Positions 56,127 through 64,000 of a stretch of DNA of 64,000 bases are shown one piece after another. The notes beneath the pieces were generated by a model. That model searched no databases, had not been told where the DNA came from, and was given only the letters and a program-made list of their open reading frames with translations. The stretch is from NCBI RefSeq assembly GCF_001570545.1, contig NZ_BBXD01000020.1:186001-250000 (forward strand), written 5' to 3'. The position numbers were made by a program, and so were the translations under genes. The stretch's first letter is position 1. The number at the start of each line of letters is the position of its first letter. Source of the DNA: Herbidospora mongoliensis (GTDB lineage: Bacteria; Actinomycetota; Actinomycetes; Streptosporangiales; Streptosporangiaceae).

Positions 56127-56807
56127 TTGTTCATCGCAGGGTTCCCAGCCGGGTCGTTCCAGACCAACTGCTACGTCGTCGCGCCCGCCGCGGGCGAGGA
56201 ATGCGTAGTCGTCGACCCAGGTCAGAACGCTGAAGAGGGCCTCGACGAGCTGATCCGCGAGCACCGGCTGAAGCCGGTCGCGGTGGTCCTGACCCATGGG
56301 CACATCGACCACATGTGGTCGGTCGGTCCGGTTTGCGGCGCTCGTGAAATTCCTGCCTGGATTCATCCAGATGATCGGATTTTGCTGAGCGATCCGGGCC
56401 GCGGCTTCGGCGCCATGAGCAAGCAACTGTTCGGCGGGCTGGAATTCAGCGAGCCCGACGACGTCCGCGAGCTCACCGACGGCGCCGTGCTGGAGCTGGC
56501 CGGCCTGGAACTGGTCGTCGACCACCGACCGGGCCATACCGGGGGGTCGGTGACCTTCAGGCTCGACCGCGAACAGGTGATGTTCGCCGGAGACCTGCTG
56601 TTCAAAGACTCCATCGGCCGCACCGATCTGCCCGGCGGCGACCACCAGGCCATGCTCGTCAGTCTCGCCAAGACGTTGACGCTGCCGGACGAAACGGTGG
56701 TTCTCCCCGGTCACGGACCCCAGACGACCATCGGCCGCGAGCGCACCAGTAACCCGTTCCTGAAAGATCTGGAGCACGGGGCGCCCGGCCCGACACGAGG
56801 ACTGTGA
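56127..56807 (+). CDS. MBL-fold hydrolase (glyoxalase II-like)
   Basis: 226 residues. Metal motif THGHIDH at 56-62 with later D-H ligands ([21 protein letters not shown]). Such proteins next to relA/hisS are annotated as hydroxyacylglutathione-hydrolase-like; actinomycetes lack glutathione, so another thiol ester such as a mycothiol adduct is likelier. Start TTG 56127 matches the family N-terminus ([15 protein letters not shown]). The stop shares a base with hisS (TGATG). Confidence 0.9.
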   Translation: MFIAGFPAGSFQTNCYVVAPAAGEECVVVDPGQNAEEGLDELIREHRLKPVAVVLTHGHIDHMWSVGPVCGAREIPAWIHPDDRILLSDPGRGFGAMSKQLFGGLEFSEPDDVRELTDGAVLELAGLELVVDHRPGHTGGSVTFRLDREQVMFAGDLLFKDSIGRTDLPGGDHQAMLVSLAKTLTLPDETVVLPGHGPQTTIGRERTSNPFLKDLEHGAPGPTRGL

Positions 56808-58063
56808 TGAGCTTCCAGGCGCCCAAGGGCGTTAGCGAATACGCGCCGCCCCGCTCGGCGGCGTTCCGGCGGGCGATCGACACCTTCGCCGCCGCGGTGA
56901 CCCAAGCGGGTTACGGCTACCTCGAACTGCCGGTTTTCGAGGACACCCAGCTCTACGCGCGCGGCGTCGGCGAGTCGACCGACGTCGTGACCAAAGAGAT
57001 GTACACCTTCCAGGACCGGGGCGGGCGTTCGCTCACCCTGCGTCCCGAGTTCACCGCCGGAGTGCTGCGGTCGGTGCTGGAGAACGGCCTGCACCACGGC
57101 CAGCTGCCCGTGAAGGTCTGGGCCGTCGGCCCCGCCTTCCGCTACGAACGGCCCCAGGCCGGGCGTTACCGGCAGTTCTACCAGGTCGACCTCGAGGCGA
57201 TCGGCAGCGACGACCCGCTGGTCGACGCCGAGACGATCGCCATCGCCTGGGACTGGTACCAGCAGTTGGGGCTGCGGCGGCTGACCCTGCTGCTCAACAC
57301 CCTGGGCTGCGCCGAGTGCCGTCCCATCTACCGGGCCGCGCTGCAAGATTTCCTGCGCGCCCTCGATCTCGACGAGGCCACCCGCGCCCGCGTCGAGATC
57401 AACCCGCTGCGGGTGCTCGACGACAAGCGGCCCGAGGTGCAGGCCCAGCTCGAAGGGGCACCGCTGGTCACCGACCACCTGTGCGCCTCCTGCAAGGCCC
57501 ACCACGACCAGGTGCGCACCTCGCTGGCCGACCTGTCGATCCCGTGGACCGACAACCCGCGCCTGGTGCGCGGCCTCGACTACTACACCCGCACCACCTT
57601 CGAGTTCGACCACCCGCTGCTGGGGGCGCAGTCGGCGGTCGGCGGGGGCGGCCGTTACGACGGGCTCTCCGAGTCCATCGGCGGGCCGCCGCTGCCCGGC
57701 ATCGGCTTCGGGCTCGGCCTCGACCGCACCGTGCTGGCCATGGAGGCCGAGGAGGTCGCCGCGGCGGCCGTCTCGTCGGTCGGCGTCTACGCCGTGCCGC
57801 TGGGCGAGGAGGCCCGTCGTCGTGCGTTCACGCTGCTCACCGAGCTGCGCCGCGCGGGGCTGTCGGCCGACATGGCCTACGGGTCCCGGGGGCTCAAGGG
57901 CGCCATGAAGGCGGCGTCCAAGTCCGGGGCCAGATACGCGCTGATCATCGGTGAGCGCGACCTGGAGGCGGGGGCCGTACAGCTGAAGGATCTGGAAACC
58001 GCTGAACAGACCGAGGTGTCCCTCGCCTCGATCGTCGACACCCTGAAAGGGAAACTCTTGTGA
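56807..58063 (+). CDS. hisS: Histidine--tRNA ligase
   Basis: 418 residues, class II. Motif 2 [17 protein letters not shown], the histidine signature [14 protein letters not shown] and motif 3 [10 protein letters not shown] are present, with a C-terminal anticodon-binding domain. ATG 56807 overlaps the MBL gene stop; the stop overlaps aspS (GTGA). Confidence 0.97.
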   Translation: MSFQAPKGVSEYAPPRSAAFRRAIDTFAAAVTQAGYGYLELPVFEDTQLYARGVGESTDVVTKEMYTFQDRGGRSLTLRPEFTAGVLRSVLENGLHHGQLPVKVWAVGPAFRYERPQAGRYRQFYQVDLEAIGSDDPLVDAETIAIAWDWYQQLGLRRLTLLLNTLGCAECRPIYRAALQDFLRALDLDEATRARVEINPLRVLDDKRPEVQAQLEGAPLVTDHLCASCKAHHDQVRTSLADLSIPWTDNPRLVRGLDYYTRTTFEFDHPLLGAQSAVGGGGRYDGLSESIGGPPLPGIGFGLGLDRTVLAMEAEEVAAAAVSSVGVYAVPLGEEARRRAFTLLTELRRAGLSADMAYGSRGLKGAMKAASKSGARYALIIGERDLEAGAVQLKDLETAEQTEVSLASIVDTLKGKLL

Positions 58064-59787
58064 TCCGCACCCACCAGGCCGGGACGTTGCGCCCCGAGCA
58101 CGCCGGCCAACAGGTGACGCTGGCCGGATGGGTCGCCCGGCGCCGTGACCACGGCGGCGTGGTCTTCATCGACCTGCGCGACTCCTCCGGCTCCGCCCAG
58201 GTCGTCTTCCGCGAGGAGGACGACGCCCACGGCCTGCGCTCCGAATACTGCGTGAAGGTCGTCGGAGAGGTCCGGGTGCGGCCCGACGGCAACGAGAATC
58301 CCGACCTCCCCACGGGTGGCATCGAGGTCGTCGCCACCCAGGTCGAGGTGCTGAGCGAGGCAGCCCCGCTGCCGTTCCCGATCGAGGGCGCGGCGGGGGT
58401 GTCCGAGGAGGCGCGGCTCAAATACCGCTACCTCGACATCCGCCGCCAGCAGCTCGGCGACGCGCTGCGCATCCGGTCGAAGGCGACCTACCTGGTCAAC
58501 GAGGTGATGAACGAGCGCGGGTTCGTCTACGTCGAGACGCCGAACCTGACCCGTTCGACCCCCGAGGGCGCCCGCGACTTCCTGGTGCCGGTCCGGCTCC
58601 AGCCGGGCAACTGGTACGCCCTGCCCCAGTCGCCCCAGCTGTTCAAGCAGCTCCTCATGGTGGCCGGGCTGGAGCGCTACTACCAGCTCACCAAGTGCTT
58701 CCGCGACGAAGACCTGCGGGCCGACCGGCAGCCGGAGTTCACCCAGATCGACATCGAGATGTCGTTCGTCGACCAGGACGACGTCATGGAGCTCGGCGAG
58801 GCGATCATCGGGCGGGTGTGGAAGGAGACGCTCGGCTACGAGCTGCCCTCCCCGCTGCCCCGGATCACCTACGCCGACGCGATGGCCCGCTACGGCTCCG
58901 ACAAGCCCGACCTGCGGTTCGGCCAGGAACTGGTCGACCTGACCACCTTCTTCAAGGACACCACGTTCCGGGTGTTCCAGAACGAGTACGTCGGTGCGGT
59001 CGTCATGCCCGGCGGCGCCTCGCAGACCCGCAAGGAGCTCGACGGCTGGCAGGACTGGGCGAAGTCGCGCGGCGCGCGCGGGCTCGCCTACGTGCTCGTC
59101 CAGGAAGACGGGTTCGGCGGCCCGGTGGCCAAGAACCTGTCCGAGACCGAGATCGCCGGGCTGCGCGCGGCCACCGGCGCCGAGGTCGGCGACGCGATCT
59201 TCTTCGCCGCCGGCGCCCGGCACTCCTCGCGTGAGCTGCTCGGCGCGGCCCGTCTGGAGATCGGCCGCCGCAAGGGGCTGATCGACGAGTCGCAGTGGTC
59301 GTTCCTATGGGTCGTCGACGCGCCCATGTTCGAAGACGACGGCGAGGGCGGCTGGACGGCCGTGCACCACCCGTTCACCGGCCCCAAGCCCGAATGGAAC
59401 GACAACTTCCAGGACCACCCGGGCGAGGCCCTGGCCTACGCCTACGACATGGTCTGCAACGGCATGGAGATCGGCGGCGGCTCGATCCGAATCCACCGGG
59501 CCGAGATGCAGCAGCGGGTCTTCGACGTGCTGGGCATCTCCAAGGAGGAGGCCGAGAGCAAGTTCGGCTTCCTGCTGGAGGCGTTCAAGTACGGCCCGCC
59601 GCCGCACGGAGGCATCGCCTACGGCTGGGACCGGGTCTGCATGCTGCTGGCGGGCGGTGAGTCGATCCGCGACGTGATCGCCTTCCCGAAGACCGCCTCC
59701 GGCTTCGACCCGCTGACGGCCGCGCCGACGCCGATCACCCCGGCGCAGCGCAAGGAAGCGGGCGTCGACGCCACGCCCAAGGCCTAG
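58060..59787 (+). CDS. aspS: Aspartate--tRNA ligase
   Basis: 575 residues. N-terminal OB anticodon domain ([19 protein letters not shown]), class II core with the flipping-loop region and motif 2 [19 protein letters not shown], a bacterial GAD insert (about 290-410), and motif 3 GIAYGWDR. Whether it also charges tRNA-Asn cannot be told here. Confidence 0.97.
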   Translation: MIRTHQAGTLRPEHAGQQVTLAGWVARRRDHGGVVFIDLRDSSGSAQVVFREEDDAHGLRSEYCVKVVGEVRVRPDGNENPDLPTGGIEVVATQVEVLSEAAPLPFPIEGAAGVSEEARLKYRYLDIRRQQLGDALRIRSKATYLVNEVMNERGFVYVETPNLTRSTPEGARDFLVPVRLQPGNWYALPQSPQLFKQLLMVAGLERYYQLTKCFRDEDLRADRQPEFTQIDIEMSFVDQDDVMELGEAIIGRVWKETLGYELPSPLPRITYADAMARYGSDKPDLRFGQELVDLTTFFKDTTFRVFQNEYVGAVVMPGGASQTRKELDGWQDWAKSRGARGLAYVLVQEDGFGGPVAKNLSETEIAGLRAATGAEVGDAIFFAAGARHSSRELLGAARLEIGRRKGLIDESQWSFLWVVDAPMFEDDGEGGWTAVHHPFTGPKPEWNDNFQDHPGEALAYAYDMVCNGMEIGGGSIRIHRAEMQQRVFDVLGISKEEAESKFGFLLEAFKYGPPPHGGIAYGWDRVCMLLAGGESIRDVIAFPKTASGFDPLTAAPTPITPAQRKEAGVDATPKA

Positions 59788-59794
59788 CAAGGTA

Positions 59795-59823
59795 AAGGGC
59801 CGGTCCGCAACGGACCGGCCCTT
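59795..59823. terminator. Terminator after aspS
   Basis: AAGGGCCGGTCCG (59795-59807) and its exact reverse complement (59811-59823) form a 13-bp stem with loop CAA, between convergent genes. Confidence 0.85.
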
Positions 59824-59845
59824 CGCGTTTCGACCAAACAGTGTT

Positions 59846-60661
59846 TTACCTCAGCACTCCGACGGCCCCGAAGAATCCGGCCTTCGTGGGGTCGGCGTCG
59901 GCCAGCCCCTTGATCTCCGGTCGCCAGACCCCCACTTGGACGATTCCTGGCTCCAGCAGCTCCATGCCCTCGAAGTAGGTGGCGACCTTCGCGGCGCTGC
60001 GGGCGGTGATGTTCCCGCTGGTGGTCTGCCGGTACGTCTTGTACACGACCTCCTGGAGGTCGTCGTCGACCTCGCCCATGTGGCCGTGCGACATGACCAG
60101 GTAGCTGCCCGGCACCATCGGCGCCCGCAGCTCCCGTAAGATCCGGGACGCCTCGGCGTCGTCGGGCACGAAGTGCACGATGGCCAGCAGCATGATCGCC
60201 ACCGGCTGTGAGAAGTCGATGAGGGCCGTCACCTCGGGGTGGTCGAGGATGGCCTTGGGGTCGTGCAGGTCGGCCTGGACGACGGCGGTGTTGGGGTTCT
60301 TGGCCAGCAGCGCGCGCCCGTGGGCCAGCACGATGGGGTCGTTGTCGACGTAGACGACCCGGGCGTCGGGGGCGACCGACTGGGCGACCTGGTGGGTGTT
60401 CTCGCGGGTCGGCAGGCCTGAGCCGATGTCGAGGAACTGCCGGATGCCCTCCGCGGCGAGCATGCGTACGACCCGGGACAGGAACGCGCGGTTCTCCCGG
60501 GTGAATTCGCGGACGTACGGCATGCGCGCGAGGATCTCGTCGGCAGCTTCCCGGTCGGCGGCGAAGTTGTCCTTGCCGCCGAGGTAGTAGTCGTACATCC
60601 GGGCGACGCTGGGCTTGTGCGGGTCGATGACCCACGACGGTGCCGGGTCGTGCTCGGACAA
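59846..60661 (-). CDS. SAM-dependent methyltransferase (Methyltransf_19/DUF574)
   Basis: 271 residues. Family marks: HKPSVARMYDYYLGGKDNF near the N-terminus (read as HKPSVARMYDYYLGG then KDNF), SAM loop FLDIGSGLPT and VVYVDNDPIV, and IMLLAIVHFVPDD. The family is greatly expanded in actinomycetes and its substrates are mostly unknown. TTG 60661 has GGAGG nine bases upstream; ATG 60691, ten codons earlier, lacks a ribosome-binding site and is the alternative. Confidence 0.88.
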   Translation of the reverse strand: MSEHDPAPSWVIDPHKPSVARMYDYYLGGKDNFAADREAADEILARMPYVREFTRENRAFLSRVVRMLAAEGIRQFLDIGSGLPTRENTHQVAQSVAPDARVVYVDNDPIVLAHGRALLAKNPNTAVVQADLHDPKAILDHPEVTALIDFSQPVAIMLLAIVHFVPDDAEASRILRELRAPMVPGSYLVMSHGHMGEVDDDLQEVVYKTYRQTTSGNITARSAAKVATYFEGMELLEPGIVQVGVWRPEIKGLADADPTKAGFFGAVGVLR

Positions 60662-60814
60662 CGTGGTTCGCCTCCGGTCAGGGGGTGGCATTCTGCGCCT
60701 GGTATCTGCCCAGCGGACACCGGACGCGGTCGTTCCCAGCGTCCGAAATCTGCTTAAGGTACTGCCTTTCGCGAGATTCTAGGGGTTCTGTTGGGATTCG
60801 TGGTCCCAAAAACG

Positions 60815-60848
60815 CGGAAGGGCGGATCCTCGCGGACCCGCCCTTCCG
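60815..60848 (-). terminator. Terminator of the second cyclophilin gene
   Basis: CGGAAGGGCGG (60815-60825) pairs exactly with 60838-60848 around 12 bases that can pair further (TCC/GGA). It lies 13 bases past the stop on the minus strand. Confidence 0.7.
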
Positions 60849-60861
60849 GTGACCGGGGGAC

Positions 60862-61728
60862 TTACTTGATCACGACGTCCTTGATCTGGACCTTCAGTTT
60901 CGGCGCGTTGGAGCCGCCGTCGTCGGCCAGGATGTCGTCCTCGTTCTTGATGAGACCGCCCGCGGCGATCTTGTCGACCACGTCGAGGCCCTGCGTCACC
61001 ACGCCGAAGGGGGTGTACTCCGCGGGGAGCTGGGCCGCCTCGTCGCTGTAGGAGATGGCGAACTGGCTGCCGTTGGAGTTGGCCGCGTCACCGGCCTGGG
61101 CCAGGAAGACCACGCCGCGCGTGTAGGGCGGGCCGAGGTTCTCGTTGGCGAACAGGTAGCCGGGGCCGCCGGTGCCGTCGCTCTTGTTCTTGCCGTCGCC
61201 CTTGGCCTGCGGGTCACCGCACTGGAGCAGGTCGATGCCGTTGCTCTCGGTCGTGGTGAGCCGGTGGCACAGGGTGTTGTCGAAGTAGTTCTTCTTCGCC
61301 AGGAAGTAGAACGAGTTGACCGCGCACGGCGTCGACTCGGGCACCAGTTCGATGACGATGTCGCCCTGGTTGGTCTTGATCGTCATGTTCTTGGCGCTCA
61401 GCGCGGCCTTCGCCGGCTTGGCCGGGGGCATGCCCACGAACTTGGCGGGGGCGCCGGAGTCGTCCTTGCGGTAGTCGCACTTGACGTCGGCGATGTTCAC
61501 CGGCGAGGGGGGCGCCGTCGGCTGCGCGAGCTCCGAGGGGATCGCCGTGACCGACGGGACGGGCGTCGCCGGTGCCGTCTCTTCGCCGGCCACACTCTCC
61601 TTGGTGTCCGCCCCGCTGCTGGAGCAGCCCGTCATCGCGACGAGCGAGAGGATCACCGCACCGACCCCCAACCGGACGCGACGGGCCTGGCCCAGGGCCA
61701 GGGGTTTCTGCCGATTTGTGTCGGTCAC
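60862..61728 (-). CDS. Cyclophilin-type peptidyl-prolyl isomerase lipoprotein
   Basis: 288 residues. Lipoprotein signal with lipobox AMTGC (Cys35), a Ser/Thr/Pro linker and a cyclophilin domain with LCHRLTT, LLQCGDP, GPGYLFANENL and NGSQFAISYSD. It shares motif order and the extra cysteines with the cyclophilin at 55138-55980, so the two are paralogues with different anchors. The usual Gln-Phe-Phe is QFA here. GTG 61728 follows GGGAAGG. Confidence 0.92.
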   Translation of the reverse strand: MTDTNRQKPLALGQARRVRLGVGAVILSLVAMTGCSSSGADTKESVAGEETAPATPVPSVTAIPSELAQPTAPPSPVNIADVKCDYRKDDSGAPAKFVGMPPAKPAKAALSAKNMTIKTNQGDIVIELVPESTPCAVNSFYFLAKKNYFDNTLCHRLTTTESNGIDLLQCGDPQAKGDGKNKSDGTGGPGYLFANENLGPPYTRGVVFLAQAGDAANSNGSQFAISYSDEAAQLPAEYTPFGVVTQGLDVVDKIAAGGLIKNEDDILADDGGSNAPKLKVQIKDVVIK

Positions 61729-61836
61729 TGCGTTGCCTTCCCTTTATTCGTCCATTGCTGAAGTTTCGCGTCACTCTATCCGTGATCGTGTTGCCTTCGC
61801 GTAAGCGCAGCCACAGGGGTCACTTTGGTAACGATC

Positions 61837-61871
61837 TTGCCTTAACCAGGGCTGGGATTAGCATTGTCGGG
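61837..61871 (+). promoter_or_regulatory. Promoter of the tricorn-type gene (leaderless)
   Basis: TTGCCT (61837-61842) and TAGCAT (61859-61864) are 16 bases apart, and the GTG start comes seven bases after the -10, with no ribosome-binding site. Confidence 0.55.
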
Positions 61872-64000
61872 GTGCCTAGTGGGTCGTACCTCCGCTTTCC
61901 TCACATCCATCGTGATCTTCTGACGTTCGTCGCAGAGGACGACGTGTGGATCGCTCCGCTCGACGGCGGGCGGGCCTGGCGTCTGACTGTCGAACGGGTG
62001 GGCGCCGCCCATCCCCGCCTGTCGCCCGACGGGGCCAGGGTGGCCTGGGCGAGCGGGCTCATGCCGGCCGAGGTGCACGTCGCGGCGGTCGAGGGCGGCC
62101 AGATCGAACGGCTCACCCACTGGGCCGACCTCGACACCCGGGTGCACGGCTGGCTCGACGCCCGCACCGTCGTCGCGGGCAGCTCCCACGACCAGCCCTT
62201 CGGGCACTGGACCTGGGCCCGGACCGTCCCGCTCGACGGAGGGCCGGGGGAGCGGCTGCCGTTCGGGCCGGTCGGCGCCCTCGACCTGCGCGAGGGCCAC
62301 ACGCTGCTGCTGACCGGGTCGGCCAGCCACGACCCCGCCCACTGGAAGCGCTACCGGGGCGGCGGCATGGGCCGGTTGTGGCTCGACGGGCGGCGGCTGC
62401 TCGCCGGTCACGAGGGCCAGCTCGCCTCGCCGATGCTCGTCGGCGGCCGGATCGCGTTCCTGTCCGACCACGAGGGGACGGGGAACCTCTACTCGGTGGC
62501 GTACGACGGCGGCGACCTGCGCAGGCACACCGATCACGACGACTTCTACGCCCGCCAGGCCGCCACCGACGGCACCCGCGTCGTGTACGCCCGCGCCGGC
62601 GGCCTCTGGCTGCTGCCTGACCTGGACGCCGCCCCCGAACCGCTGGAGGTCCGCCTGGGCGGCGCCGGCCGGGGCCGCCAGGCCTACTGGGCCCGGTCGA
62701 ACCCCGACGACCTGGCCTGCGACACCACCGGCCGGGCCAGCGCCGTCGAGGTGGCCGGGACGGTCCACTGGGTCACCCACGAAGACGGCCCCACCCGGAC
62801 CCTGTCGGGGCGGGGCCGGGCCCGGCTGCCGATCGTCCTCGGCCGGATGGAGCGTGCCGACGACGCCGACGACGACGATGCGGGCAAGCGGGTCAACGGC
62901 CCCGCCGCCTGGGTGACCGACGCGCCCGGCGAGGACGCCGTCGAACTCGGCGTGCCCGGCGCGGTCACCCGGACGATCGCGGCCGGTGAGCTGGGCCGGG
63001 TCGAGGCGATGGAGGCCGCCCCCGACGGCTCGGTGATCGCGGTCGCCGCCCACGACGGCCGCCTGCTGCTGGTCGACCCGGAGTCCGGCGAGGTCACCGA
63101 GCTCACCCGCACCGAACACGGTCACATCAGCGGCCTGGGCTTCGACCCCAAGTCCCAGTGGCTCGTCTGGTGCCACCCGATGGCGCGGGGCGCGTCGATC
63201 CGGCTGGCGCGGCTGGACGACGCCGAGATCGTCCACGTCACCGACGGCCGGTTCACCGACAGCTCGCCCGCCTTCACCGGCGACGGCCGCAACCTGGTGT
63301 TCCTGTCGCGCCGCGGGTTCGAGATGATCCGCGACTCCCACTCCTTCGACCTGGTGATCACCCACGGCACCCGTCCCTACCTGCTGCCGCTGGCCGCCGG
63401 GGCGCCCTCGCCTTTCGCGCCCTCGGTCGAGGGCAAGGCCGCCGACGGAGGCGACTCCGGTGACGGCACGGTGACGGTCGACCTGGCCGGGCTCGACGGG
63501 CGGATCGTGCCGCTGCCGGTGCCCGAGGCCCGCTACTTCGGCCTGCGGCCGGTCAAAGGCGGTCTCACCTGGCTGAAGCGCAATCCCGACGGGGCGACCG
63601 TCCTGGAACGCTTCGACCTGGACAAGCGCAAGACCGAGGAGCTGGCCTCCGAGGTGCGGCTCTACTCCGTCAGCGGTGACGGCTCCAAGATCGTGCTGCG
63701 CGACGGCTCCGACGTGCGGGTGATCTCGGCGACCGGCAAGAACGGCGACGGCGTGACGGTCGACCTCGACCGGGTCCGGGTGCGGGCCGATCCCGACCGC
63801 CGCTGGCGGCAGGCCTACGCCGAGGCCGGCCGGATCATGCGCGACTACTTCTGGGTCGCCGACATGGCGGGGGTGGACTGGGGGGCGGTGCTGGAGACGT
63901 ACCGGCCCTGGCTCGACCGCATCGGCGGCGCGGACGACTTCGCCGACCTGATCCGCGAGATGGTGGGGGAACTGGGCGCCTCGCACGCCTACGTGCGGGC
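61872..64000 (+). CDS. Tricorn-type S41 protease, N-terminal part (runs off the window)
   Basis: The frame is open to the last base: 709 complete codons. The start GTG gives VPSGSYLRFPHIHRD. Beta-propeller blades with repeats such as HPRLSPDGARVAW, DGTRVVYARAGGLW and SSPAFTGDGRNLVF fill the first 600 residues, followed by the helical C1 domain with DYFWVADMAGVDW and GELGASHAYV, matching tricorn core protease before its PDZ and catalytic domains. The catalytic Ser/Glu lie beyond the window. Tricorn degrades peptides released by the proteasome, which actinomycetes have. No signal peptide is seen, in keeping with a cytosolic enzyme. Confidence 0.92.
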   Translation, partial: MPSGSYLRFPHIHRDLLTFVAEDDVWIAPLDGGRAWRLTVERVGAAHPRLSPDGARVAWASGLMPAEVHVAAVEGGQIERLTHWADLDTRVHGWLDARTVVAGSSHDQPFGHWTWARTVPLDGGPGERLPFGPVGALDLREGHTLLLTGSASHDPAHWKRYRGGGMGRLWLDGRRLLAGHEGQLASPMLVGGRIAFLSDHEGTGNLYSVAYDGGDLRRHTDHDDFYARQAATDGTRVVYARAGGLWLLPDLDAAPEPLEVRLGGAGRGRQAYWARSNPDDLACDTTGRASAVEVAGTVHWVTHEDGPTRTLSGRGRARLPIVLGRMERADDADDDDAGKRVNGPAAWVTDAPGEDAVELGVPGAVTRTIAAGELGRVEAMEAAPDGSVIAVAAHDGRLLLVDPESGEVTELTRTEHGHISGLGFDPKSQWLVWCHPMARGASIRLARLDDAEIVHVTDGRFTDSSPAFTGDGRNLVFLSRRGFEMIRDSHSFDLVITHGTRPYLLPLAAGAPSPFAPSVEGKAADGGDSGDGTVTVDLAGLDGRIVPLPVPEARYFGLRPVKGGLTWLKRNPDGATVLERFDLDKRKTEELASEVRLYSVSGDGSKIVLRDGSDVRVISATGKNGDGVTVDLDRVRVRADPDRRWRQAYAEAGRIMRDYFWVADMAGVDWGAVLETYRPWLDRIGGADDFADLIREMVGELGASHAYVR

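Noticed and set aside
60791-60809. TTGGGA-N7-TCCCAA inverted repeat as an operator
   Set aside because: It lies between a terminator and the methyltransferase gene's upstream region, has only six pairs, and nothing links it to a promoter.

Overview
The window is chromosomal DNA of a high-GC filamentous-type actinomycete. Evidence: roughly 70% GC codon use, many GTG/TTG starts, the actinobacterial gene order thrS / HIT / pgsA-patA-pimA / pdxST / yebC / ruvCAB / yajC-secDF / apt / relA / cyclophilin / MBL / hisS / aspS, phosphatidylinositol-mannoside genes, an F420-type luciferase-like oxidoreductase and a Methyltransf_19-type methyltransferase. The overall flavour suggests Streptosporangiaceae, but genus and species are inference. 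No rRNA, tRNA, CRISPR array, insertion sequence or prophage was seen.

Left part (1-12.2 kb): the end of a sugar-binding lipoprotein gene, two ABC permeases, a GH38 alpha-mannosidase and a parvulin-like protein form a mannoside uptake/degradation operon. Its ATPase is absent, probably a shared MsiK-type protein. A sulfotransferase, a GT4 glycosyltransferase and a GH25-like protein with a damaged active site follow, then thrS.

Accessory middle (12.2-37 kb): a MarR-like gene under a MerR-type promoter; a lone DUF262-DUF1524 (GmrSD-like) putative defence gene in lower-GC DNA; Asp23; and a HIT-family Ap4A phosphorylase-like gene. Next is the most interesting unit, four tightly coupled genes herA-sbcD-sbcC-nurA. 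This is the complete archaeal-type DNA end-resection set (HerA translocase, Mre11/SbcD, Rad50/SbcC, NurA nuclease). It is followed by a membrane protein with a phosphatase-like ectodomain, an LLM oxidoreductase, a divergent BlaI-M56 sensor pair, an iron-box-controlled efeUOB operon, two secreted glycosidases and an EF-G paralogue. In Mycobacterium tuberculosis thrS, the HIT gene and pgsA1 are adjacent; here about 21 kb separates HIT from pgsA.

Right part (37-64 kb): housekeeping genes. pgsA-patA-pimA plus a LemA-like protein make PI-mannosides. pdxST make pyridoxal phosphate. ruvCAB resolve Holliday junctions and lie under a perfect SOS box. yajC-secDF assist protein export. Then come apt, relA (stringent response), a DUF349 protein, two cyclophilins, an MBL hydrolase, hisS and aspS, and a tricorn-type protease gene that runs off the end.

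Regulatory structure is rich: several strong intergenic hairpin terminators, many starts 6-9 nt after a -10-like hexamer (candidate leaderless mRNAs), two leaders whose hairpins would bury the Shine-Dalgarno sequence (efeU and the GH99-like gene), and a dispersed palindromic repeat in three copies.
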